A stretch of 64,000 nucleotides of DNA. Source: Symsagittifera roscoffensis (lineage: Eukaryota > Xenacoelomorpha > Acoela > Convolutidae). A model generated the notes under the pieces. The model saw only the letters and a list, made by a program, of their open reading frames with translations. It was not told the origin of the DNA and made no database searches. The first letter of the stretch is position 1. Each line of letters begins with the position of its first letter. Shown here piece by piece: positions 35,101 to 47,100 of the stretch. The stretch spans positions 29,182,189 to 29,246,188 of the forward strand of contig NC_087064.1 of the NCBI RefSeq assembly GCF_963678635.1. Reading direction: 5' to 3'. Made by a program: the position numbers and the translations under genes.

Positions 35101-38100
35101 TTATATATACGAACGGAGCTTAATACAAGTCAGTTAGTGGAGGTGTCTGCAGGAGAAATTTTAAAAATAGAGGTTGTAGCCGGTGATAAAACGGCAACGG
35201 CTGTAACTGTTATATATCGTCAACCGTCAATGAGGGTCGAGGATTTTGTCCACAAACTAGAAAAGGTCTTAACCGAAGCCAAGTCGAAAAAGAGACATGT
35301 GATTATGGGAGACTTTACTATTGATATGATGAAAAAACACAAGGCAAGAGATGATCTTACTGAAATGTTCAGTTCTTTCGGTTATAATTTGCTGTCACCT
35401 CTGTTACCGACACGAGTAACTTCAAAAACAAACTCTTGTATCGATCATATTTGGGGAAATATTGGAATTAACAATAGTTGCATACACCGCTGGGGTCCAG
35501 CCGATCATTTCATGATTGAAGTTTCTATCTCTATGCCAAAATTGGTTAGTAGATATAAAGAAACATTTAGCTTTAGAAATATGAAAGTTTTTGAAAATGA
35601 TGATACATGGTTAAGGTTTGCTTTCCTCTTACAGTCCAAACTGAAGGAAGTTGATGGTACCTTATCCGATTTGGATAAATCTGCTGAAAATTTCTCTGAA
35701 ATAATTCTGTTGCATTGGTAGATTTGCTCCCTCTCAAACTCATTATGTGCCGAAAAATAACAAGTCCTGGGTGACAAATGAAGTGAAAAAAGTAGCAAAC
35801 AAAAAAGCATTCGCATACAGGACATATATACAAAACCCTACAGAAGATAACAAGATCAAATATAACTCATTACGAAACAAATCCAATGCCCTGAATCGGA
35901 AGATTCTGGAGATCTAAGCTAAATACAACAGACTCTCATAAGTATCACAAAGTGGTTGCAGCATATCTTGGAAAACATAAAAATGTAACGTTGCCAGATG
36001 ATATAAATGAAAAAAAAAAGCTCAAGATATGAACAATTTTTTTGTAAATATTGGTCCAAATCTAAGTGATAAAATTGGAGTTGCAGATCCTATTTCATTA
36101 GAAAATGTTGATTATTCAATGTTCTTTCCGAGTATAAAGGAAACAGAAATAGAGCAAATAATAACAGAATTACCAAATAAACTCAGCTCGGGTTGTGATT
36201 GCATCAATACAGCAATAGTCAAATTATGTAAACCAATAATCACGCCATGGCTTACGAACTTTTTCAATACCTGCTACCCAAATGGGTGCTATCCCAAATA
36301 CTTAAAAAATGCTAAAGTTTTTCCGACTCATAAAGCTGGATTGCAAGACGAATACGGAAATTATCGACCCATATCTTTGTTATCAACGCTGTCAAAAATC
36401 TTTCAGAAGACAATTCATATCAGATTAAGTAGTTATTTGGAAAATTGCAAGTTGCTCAGTACAAATCAATATGGCTTCCGTAGTAAATTAAGCACAGTTA
36501 AAGCGGTTCTAGATCTAACAGAAGAGGTTCGTAACCTGAGAGATCAGAAGAAAAAAGACGTTATGTTAGTTTTATTAGATCTGAAAAAAGCTTTTGACAC
36601 TGTCAATCATGCGATCTTAATTGATAAATTAGAGCGGTATGGAGTAAGAGGAAAGTCGCTGGAAATTCTAAGAAGTTACTTGTCTAATAGGAAACAGTAT
36701 GTTGTCCTTAATCAATTTAAAAGCGAATTGAAAGATGTTTTGTGCGGGGTGCCACAGGGTTCAGTCTTAGGATCGTTGCTCTTTTTGATCTATATCAATG
36801 ACCTTCCCAGAATTGTAAGAAATTGCCGACTTACTTTGTTTGCTGACGATACATCTGTTATTAAAAACAAAACGCTTCCCTTGATGACTTTCAAGAGGAT
36901 CTAAATCGAATAGATAGTTGGATGAAGTTTAATAAACTTACCGTAGAAGGATCGAAGTCTAAGCTATTAATTTTTGTCAAAATCCAAAGCTGATGCTATA
37001 TATTTCGCAGACACTTGTTTACAACCCGTTGCTAGCTGCAAATACCTACGCATTGAATTGGATAATAAACTATCCTTCAAAGATCATATTGAGATTATAC
37101 GAAAAAAATTAACCCGCTTCTGCGGAGTTGCATACCGGCTTCGTAATGTGATGACCATTTCACAAATGGTCATGTACTACAAAACTTATGTACAACCTTG
37201 TGTTCAATATGGAGTTCTTGTTTATGGAGCAGTTTGCAAAAGTGCATTAGATGTTATTCATAAACTACAAAAACGATTTTTTCGTAAAACTTTTCGCAAA
37301 AGTTATCGTGACTCGATAACGGAAATAATGGCCAAAAGCAAAATTGCTACTGTATACGAGTTACATGTATATGAAATTCTAAAGAAAATAGTTAATGAAG
37401 AATTGTCTGAAATGTGAAACTATTTTTTATTCAACGAGGTCATCAGTAAAGGGTGCTCGTATTTTACCATCAATGAAAAGTAAGCTTAAATATAACTCTG
37501 TTTCCCATCGTGTTGCCAAATTCATCAATATATTAGCCAATTGGTGTGTAACTATACCTTCCTCCTTTGAAACCCATCATTCAAAAAATGCTTTCTGTCA
37601 TTCAATCTTAGATTCATATATAATAGGAAATTGGCATTTGATTGATGAATTATATCGCTAGACTTGAACTGATCCATTCTAACTTCCCTGAGTCCTCGGT
37701 TAAACCTGTTAACCTCTCGTCGAAGGTACCAGGCAGTGGACTCTAGGAAGGGGAGTTAGAAAAAAGCGAATAACTGGATTACCAGCTCTTAAGAACTGGG
37801 CCCACTTGCTCGCTAATTAAATTAACAGTCGTTATTTCGCATCCGCCCGCTGTCAGTTGTATACCCTTGTAAGTATAAGCTTGAATCATATCTCTGGTTC
37901 TCATATTAAAGAATAAAGATCTTAAATTAAAAAAAAAGAGTGATTGCACTATTTAAGTCTCGTTTTTTTTTCGCTTTAAATTTGCCTCTTGACCTAAATT
38001 AATAATTGAACCTTTTGATCTGATGTCATATGATGTGATTCCTTTACGGGGCAACCTTCAACAAGCCTCTCGTTGGCTTTCTGGTTGTCCTATCATGAGT

Positions 38101-41100
38101 TATCTTTGAATTTTTGCATATTGTGTTATGATAATTTGATTACTCATGATGAATATTTAAATAAATTAAATAAATAAATGCATACCTATATATTATATAC
38201 CACAACGGTCGCCTACTCAAGTAATAGCTATAGTAGTTTCAATTTTATTTTAGCCTTGGAAATCGTGTTTCTCGACATATCTTTTTCAATTTGAACTTCG
38301 CTCGAAACAAGCTCTTAAAAAACTTAGTTTGAATTTATTTTCGACATTGCTCTCAATTTATTCTCTAATCAGAAGCGTCTGTCATATATTTTTAGTTATC
38401 TGCCATGCTGTTTTGTTAAATTGCTAGTGATGCGCACGTCCGCTTCGCTCCTGTTTTAAACTTTATACCATCGTACTATCGCTAATTTAGCCATTCGCAT
38501 GCAAATAAGTGTTTGCATTGGTGTATGAACAGAAAATGGCTGTTCGAGTTGGCGTTTACCAACTATTTATTGTTTTCATTGCAATTATTTGCAATTTTTT
38601 TTGCAGCTGATTCCTCCAATGTCAATTTTTACTATGAAGAATACTCGATCATGGTTGTCAGGATTGCTATCACCTAAGTGAGCTCGCTCAGCTTTTTTTA
38701 TCACCAGTCCGTCTACTTTTTTCCAATGCAATTTGCCCATTTTGTGCAAAGGTTACCAAATTGAGAGTTTTAAAGGACATTTGTATTTATATTTTATCGT
38801 GGTGTTTTGGATGTGTAAAAGTTGGCAGTTTCTCAATTTCCTTAAAAAGTTATGTTTTTAGGTACTAATCTATGTTGTTGAATGCGTTGATGAGGCCTTT
38901 TGAATGCGGCGATTTTCTCACAATTCGGGCGCGTTCAAATACCCCCTACAAATGGAATTGCGACACGCTAATTGGTTACCTAACAGATTCAAATTATAAT
39001 GTATAGTACTTTTTGTTCCGACTTTTGAAGAAAGTGACGGAATATTTGTGCTCGGGTGGTTTTTTTTCTCCAGACACATTTCGACTCTTTAGCTAGCCAT
39101 TTTTGTCGGAATTTTTTAATCATCAGAAAGATACTGGTGTTTTGAGCTCAAATTAAAAAAAATATTTCACTTGTGATCATTTTTTGTAAAGTCATGCGGG
39201 TTTAAAGATTGCCAAGATGGCATATTTGGGACAATAACCGAAGAGGAGATTTAATCCGTCATAGAAATCGTTCCAGAGTGGTTGCATGAAGCTCATTTGC
39301 CAGAAGTGATTTGTTACCTGGAGCGAAGTCTATCAACTTGTACTTTGTGGCGTGTTGGGGGTATGATTTTCAAATGTATATATATAATTTTTTTTCAGTT
39401 TTTCCTTTTTCTTTACAGAACGAATAAAACTTGAAAATTAAAACGCGTTTTTATGGAGGTGGGTTGATTTCAGACACAAATTGATTTTTCTTATTTAGAG
39501 TTTTCGCAGAATTAATACGGTGCAGTTTTATTTTCCTTGAACTTGCTGAGAATTTTTGCAGAATTAATACGTTGAAATGTGTTTTCAGAAATTCGGGCAC
39601 AAAATATATTATTTAAACGCAACGCCAAAAACTCTATGGAAGCAATGCTTAAGCATTTTTATAAGGGACAATGGTTAATAAAAGGAGTTAGGGAAAGTAT
39701 CAGGGTAGTGTAAGGCAAGGGGGGCTGGGCATCGTAAGGCAATGCAAAGCAGGGTAGCTCAAGCCGAGGAGAGGCAGCTTTAGTGTTCACTCTCAAGCAT
39801 GAAAGTGTAAATGCACGAAAGCAAATAAGTCACCAACAGGACTATAGTCGAACGTATTTGACAACGTATCTAAAAAAAAAACTTAGTTTGAATTTATTTT
39901 CGACATTGCTCTCAATTAATTCTCTAATCAGAAGTGTTTGTCATATATTTTTAGTTATCTGCCATGCTATTTTGTTAAATTGCCAGTGATGCGCACGTCC
40001 GCTTCGCTCCTGTTTTAAACCGTATACCATCGTACTATCGCTGATTTAGCCATTCGCATGCAAATAAGTGTTTGCATTGATGTATGAACAGAAAATGGCT
40101 GTTCGAGTTCTATTGTCACGAACGACCTTGTCATTTGGCACGACGCCATTAATACTTTTTCTATTGTCACGAACCGACCTTGTCATTTGGCACGACGACC
40201 ATAATACTTCCATATGTGAGCATAGCCGTAACGATAACCGTAGACTATTAGACTGAGTACTGAGCAACTTTCAAATTTGTTATTAAAGTACAAGCATAAC
40301 ACTTGTGCAATCGCTTACTGTCAACGGAGCGGTACTGAGAATATAGAGAGTTGGAACTGTTATTCTCGTGCTTAACGTGGTAAAAGGCTTCATTTCTAAG
40401 GGTAAGGTTAAGGACCAGGCACTCATTGAGAAGTACAAGGAGCTTCACCAGCTCCCTCGTCTTGAGTTAAAGACTTTCCTCTTGTTAAGGCGTTTTAGTG
40501 CTAGCCTCAGTGCCCTCAAAACCCGTAAGAAGTGGAAACGTTTGGCCCTTCAGAATGGTAGTAGTTGATTGTTAATGTCATACAAATATATTATTCTTTT
40601 AAGCTTCTTTTGTAAACTATAAATCATCGAGCAAATAGAAGCATGGAAGAAAAAATACAAAAGATTGATTAAGCTGTTTGAAAACAGAGTTTCCACAGAA
40701 AATGATCTTTACAAATATCATGCCCATGTACTAGAGTTCATTGTAAATCAAAGCCGCTGGATCAAATTCGAGACCGTTTTCATAATATGTAGAACTTAAA
40801 TGGAACACGCAGTTAAAATAAAAAAGGAAATCATTCAATTGGCTGGAAAAGCAGGAGACCGCGACAAATACATACCCAAACAAGATCTTTGGCTCTACAA
40901 ATTAACAGAGATTATTAATGAGATCTTACAGGAGGTTGATTTTTATAAATTGGGTTGAGAAAACGCAGTAAATGAGACTGTAAAACTGACTCAAAAAGAT
41001 AAAGTAGCTGGCGACACTAGGTCTTAATCTTCAATTCAAACTCGAGGCACTGGGCCTAAAAGGTCAAATGTAGCTTCTAAGAACTCGAACCCCAAAAGAG

Positions 41101-44100
41101 CCCATGATTCAAGATCACGTTTTAGTCGGTATACGGCCGCATTGGAATCTAAGAACTCAAGTGAGATAAAACGCAATCTCGCATTGATTAAGTTGCGGCG
41201 AGAAGAAGTTGCCAGGCAGGCTAGCGTAGATTTGAAGTTAAACAGCAGCAAAATGAATCAGAGCTGAGAATCATAGGAGAAAGCTGAAAGAATTTGAGGT
41301 TGAAGGATTGCAAATGGAAGATGACCTAACTGCCGTAAGTGAAAAATTAGATAGGACTGATTTAACTAAAGTCAGTCTTCAACTTGATTGAAAAAGGGAG
41401 AAGAATCGTACTGGTTGCTGGGTTGATTCTGTCAAAGATCATAATTCTGCTGTCTCATGAAAACTCCGGTCAGGGTTTCACTGCTAAGCATAGAGCATTT
41501 AGTGGTCCTGGTTTGCATATCAGTAATCATCTAGCCTCTCGGCAAAGTTGCCCGAGATCAAATTTGTCTTGTCCACTTTGTCTATCACCTCATGTCGGTG
41601 TTAATTATCAACCACCTTCTGCTAGCCCTCAAGCTGCTTCCTTTCCGAACTTCGGATCAAATTTGGTTAACAAATAGGCAGGGTCTGATTAATCATTTTC
41701 CTTTAATGCACACAGTTATGCTAACAGTCGCGCCTCCTGTGCCGCAGGTCTCTTGGTACCATACAATAACTCATCTTGTCATCAGCGCATTCACATTATT
41801 ACTGTATGCAGAATCAGCAGCCTTTTTGTGCCATGTCTGCGATGCGAATAGCATGCCTGTTGGTGCCCATTTGGGCATTTCAGCATGTGGTTTGACCCCG
41901 CAAACACCTGTGATGACACCCCATCAGATTGACAATGCGAATATGTTTTCTTTGGCAGGTTCGATTGGTCGTACCTCAAGCGGGATCATGCCGTAAACCA
42001 GTGGTGGTACCGTATATTACATTCCTCAAGCTGGTTTCCGAAGTACAAACCCCGCTTACCAAGGGTTTTCCAACCCTCTTGTTGGTTCGCCATTTAAACA
42101 TCCGGTAGAGCAACCGAATTTGGCTTGTGAACTGATGAAAAGTTACCGCAAAGATCGTATCCCAGGATTGAAATTAAGTCAATTTGATGGTAACGCTCTG
42201 AACTGGCACCAATGGTTTGGACAATTTACCTCAACCATCGATTCCGCCCTCATGAGTGATGACGAGAAATCAACTTACGTAAATATGCTCGCAACCTGAA
42301 AATTCAAAGAGGCTACCGTTGAAATTTGTTATTGTGGAGTTTTTTACAATGATAGAATTGCTACATTGCAGAAGAAGTTTGGCCAGCCTAATACTATTGT
42401 GGGGCCTTATTTGGATAAGTTATACAGTTTTCTTCCCCTCAAAATGGATAGTTCGGAGAATGTCATCAGTTTTCTCCTTCGCCGTTTCAGGACCGGTTGC
42501 AGTCTTTCAATCGTTGTCATTTCATGATGACATTGAAAGCTTGACTCTTCTGAAGCAAGCTGTCGGCAAGCTTAAAATTTTGAAAGAAGCTTGGTCAATG
42601 CATACCGTTAGGTATAATTGGCAGCGTCCCAGTCTCTTAGATTTCAATTTCAATAATTGGTCGAAAGAGAAATCGGAAGGCCTCGAAAGATTGCGCACTA
42701 TTGGTCTCGGAGCTAAAACGGAAGAAACAGTTAAATCGAAATCAACGAAAGCATTTGCTTCAAACGCTGAAGTCCCTAGCAATTACAAGGGCAAGCCTAA
42801 TTTTCCGCCGTGCTTGCTGTGTAAAGAAAATAATGCTCTTTGGTCTTGCGCTGCATTCAAAGAAAAGAATGCTACTCAGCGAGCGAAAGTTTTGGGCTGA
42901 GCATAAACTACGCTTCGCATGCCTCAATGGGATCATAGCTTCCGTAATTGCACGAAGGCAGAGAAATGTCCAAAACAGGACTGAGAGCACACACAACTTC
43001 CTTCTTCACGGTGCTGAAAGAATTTTTACACCAACAAGGAAAACGCATCAAGTTAACCCCATGAGTGTAAACCGAGAGATTTTAAACATGTTCCCATTCT
43101 TGCCGCTGTGGGGTGCAAAAATTGCAAAGATTTACCGACATTACTGCTGCCAATTACAACAGCTGGTGTATCTTCTGATAGCACCAGTGTCCAGACGTTG
43201 GCTCTTTGCGACGGAGCATCTACACATTCGTGAGTTTCCGCATCTCTCGCTAGCCGCTTAAAGTTGGTTGGTGAGCCAGTCCACTAATCCATCAGTGGTT
43301 TCAATGCCGTAAAAGTAACCAGCGAGTTAAATTCAACGTCTCGTCTGAACCGAATAACGCCGATATATCTTTTACGGTGGAGGCTTTTGTGAAAAACATT
43401 ATTCACATTGATACAGAAGGTATCAATATACCTGAGTTGCAGCAATTTTATCTTCAATTAGCTCCTATAAGCCCTCTCAGTACAGCTACAAAAATGTAGA
43501 AGTTATCTTGAGACAGGATTACTACCACGCCGTTCGTCCGATTGAGTTCCTCTTAGGAGAAGCCTCTAACTCACCATGTTCCGTCCGCCTACCGATAAGT
43601 TCGGTCATTAGTGGTCCGTTGCTGCCGTCCACCGAGCTAACTTCATGTTATAATTGTGTTGTTGAAGATTCTTCTTTAAGTGACCAGTATGAATTGGAAT
43701 CTTATGTCGCTTTTAAACAAGTCGATGCCCGTTGTTCAGCGGGTAAACGCGCTTTATCCTTCTTCAATTCAGAATCATTCCACTATGGTGAAAGATACAT
43801 CGTGACTATGCTTTGTGCTGATAGAAAAAGTCAGTCTCCATAATGTTTATTACTCATCGCTTGCTCAATTTAACATTTTGGAGTGAAGGTTAAGTAAAGA
43901 CCCGGAACTGCGCGATAGATACGCAGATACAATAAGGGAGGACATCAAGAAAGGTCATGTCGTTACCGTCGAACCGCATGATTCACGTTCGCGAACCGAT
44001 CGCGTGTGGTATCTTCCGCACCACCCAGTTATAAATCCGAATGAGCCGGGTAAGGTGCTCCGAGTTCTTAACGGGGCTGCCAAGTTTCATGGCAGATCTT

Positions 44101-47100
44101 AAAATCAATCACTTTGCTTCAATTGCTTAAAGTTGCTTAAATTAGGTGGTTTGTTTCGACTAAGTATATCAGTCATGTTGGAGAATTAACGTTCGCAATG
44201 AACCCCGAAGTCAATGAGACGCCTTCATCGGTTAAATAAATACGTAATGCTGAACAGTCGTCGCTCGTCTTAGGTCCTAAATAGAATCATGTAAAGGGCA
44301 CATTGGTTGTGAGCCGAGGTGTTGATCGCCTGTCGATAAAGCCATAACTCAAAGAATCGTTTTGAGTTTTGTATCTTCGGCGTTATTGAGCCGAGCCTTC
44401 TAAGGACTGGAGATTGGCCGTTTAAACCCAATTAGAGGTGATCATTGAAATACGGTTAAAGGGTCCTTCATGCGATACTGATAATTATTTGGAGACATCA
44501 TCTACCTTAGTCACCGATGTTGCGTCAATCAAATTTCCGGATCATGGATTTGACTGGGAAAAAATCGTTTTTTACAAGGTTTAAACGAACCATTGCCTTT
44601 ATGTTAAGGCTGCTGCCGTTTAATGCACAATATTGTGGTACCAGCATTGAGATCACCGATCCTCTTGTGCTGGATATTGCGGAAAAGAAGCTTATACATC
44701 TTATGCAAACCGACTCATTTCCCGCGGAATTGAAATTACTCACCTCTGATTAACCCATTAAAAGCAATAGAAAGATTGCCTCGTACTCCCCGATCTTGGG
44801 TCCGGCTGGTATCCTTCGGTCCACTGGCCGCATAAGACGTTTAGTTGACACCAAGTTTGATACTAAACACCCTATTTTGCTTCAGGCGCGGCATACATTA
44901 GTGAGCTTGTTGGCTCGGAAGCTCCACCATGAGCATTTTCATCAAGGCTTGGACTTAATGCGCGTCGTGATTAACTTAAAGTACGCTATACTGGGGTTGC
45001 GTCGACTGCTGAAGTCTATGGAAAACCACTCCGTTACACTTTGAAAGCGGAAAGCAGTCACAGTACACCGATTATCAACGAATTACCTGTCGAATGCCTC
45101 GGGTATAAGCAGCCACCTTTTTCCTCTACAGGCGTGGACTATTTTGGACCATGTTACGTTCCCATTTGAAGAGCACTGAGAAAAGATGGGGTTTTCTTTT
45201 CACTTGCCTCACCACCAGGGCTGTACACCTCGAGGTTGTGCCATCACTAGACACCAGCTCACATGTGATGGGCATCGAGCGTTTTATCGCGCGCCGTGGT
45301 ACACCCAGTACTTTTTTGTCAGATAACGGAACAAATTTTGTTGGTGCAGAAAAGGAACTTCTTGCATGTATCAAAAATTGAATCCACATAGCTCCAACCG
45401 TCTTTGCACATTAAGGTATAACCTGGAAGTTTAACCCTATTAATGCACCCCATCATGGCGGCTCTTGGAAGCGCCTCGTCCGTAGCGTTAGACGTGTACT
45501 CCACGGTATACTAGGCTGTAGGTGGGTGACAGATGAAGTGTTAGGAACAACCTTCTGCTTAGTCAACCAGGATTTGAATGCAAGGCTGATCACTCCGGTA
45601 AGTACCGAGTCGCGTGATTTAGAAGCTTTAACACCCTACCTTTTTTGCTTGGGCAGTACGCCGCAAGCTTTCCGTCGCTCTCTCCTGGACATGACTTTGA
45701 CTTCGATCATAAGAAAAGGTACGCGCCAGCACAGTCGTACGCTGACGCTACATGGTCTCGTTGGCTAAGAGAATATTTCCCTTTGCTTAACAAGCGTGTC
45801 AAGTGGAACACCCAATCTGACATTGTTCTCAAAATGGGTGATCTCGTATGGGTGATTGAGCCCGACAGCCCGAGAGGTTATTATCTCGCTCACATCTTTA
45901 AGCGTAACTACGGCAAAGACGGATGCGCACGTTCCGCCCTCATTAAGACAGCTACGAGCGAACTTCCCTTCCGACCGTTAATCTCGCCCCTGTTCTTCCG
46001 TTTCTGTGGGCGGAAGATGTTCACGCTCAAGCATGAAAGTACAAATGCATGTAACGAAAATAGATAAGTCACTAACAGGACTATAACCTAACGTATATGA
46101 CAACGGCCAAACAGTCGGTCGACCGAGTTAGAATCCCCCATACGCTAACCTTTATACATGTATACTCGAGGGGCTATATACCTTTTTGATCGTTTTTTAC
46201 CGTTTTTTCTCTCACACGGTTCAGTCTTGATTAAGTCTGACCTCCAAAAAAGAGCAATTTGTCTCAAGGGCAAATACCAGTCTTTTGAGAGCTTGCTTTG
46301 AGTTTGCAGCTATGAATTGTTGTTATTATGATCGACTAAAATGCCGAAATTTATCTTTTGTCTCAGTTGTTTACCGAAAAATGTCTCTCACTAATTTACG
46401 ATTTACTATTGTCAGCAATTTAACCGATAGTTTTGTCGTAATTTTTCATTGACTAAGAAAAGCCAAAAATGGTCGTTTTTAGAGTAAATTTTTTGGCTCG
46501 ACTTTAGCTAATTGAATGCACCATTCTAGTTCTGCTAAAAATCTCATCAAGTTGGATCTTCATAGTTCTGTGTCTGAAGTCAACCCAATTTGAGAAAAAC
46601 GCATTTTTTTCAACTGATATTCGTTTTGTCCGGATAATTTAAATCATGTTTTTTTTTTGTTTGTCCTTAATCGGTATCTTTCAGGGGTGTCAGAATACAG
46701 AATGGAACGAAAAGTTGTCTGCAGAGGCTGAAAGTGAACAATTTCATTCTCAAGGGAAATTTGGTTAGCTTTTTTAAATAAATTATCTCTCACTAGCGAA
46801 GAACATTCAAAAGTTTTGAATTAACCTTTCACTCAAGTTAAAAAAAAAAACAAATATTTTTGAACTATTTCAAATGTTCAGAGCTAATTGGCTGTCAATA
46901 ACTGCTACGAGCAAAATTTTTTTAAAGTTTATTTAGAGTAGGAGCGGATCTAGGCTTTTCTCGAGGGGTGGGCGGTTTTTATCTCGTTTTAGGTCAACCA
47001 AATTGGTTTTATGAGCTCTCCCAAATCACTAAAAAGACCCTACTATGGCCAAATTTTCTGCGCTGCAGGCACATTTAAAAAAAATAGGACAAAAAAGGCG

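Larger units (their letters stand above)
34196..37935 (+). mobile_element. 5'-truncated non-LTR retrotransposon (Jockey/CR1 group)
   Basis: Parts appear in order: an ORF1 remnant, AP endonuclease, reverse transcriptase, a C-terminal region and a short A-rich tail after AATAAAGATCTTAAATT. The 5' edge adjoins a copy of the ~200-bp dispersed repeat (33995-34195). Several frameshifts and stops make it inactive. The clade is assigned only broadly. Confidence 0.9.
39783..46106 (+). mobile_element. Degenerate BEL/Pao LTR retrotransposon
   Basis: Both ends start with TGTTCAC.CTCAAGCATGAAAG and ATAAGTCAC.AACAGGACTATA (39783 and 46019), marking the LTRs. The 5' LTR carries a ~235-bp block shared with 38322-38558. 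The 3' LTR matches only about 90 bp before the sequence diverges. Between them Gag, protease, part of RT, integrase and the DUF5641 tail can be traced in broken frames. Many stops and shifts make it inactive. Confidence 0.88.
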
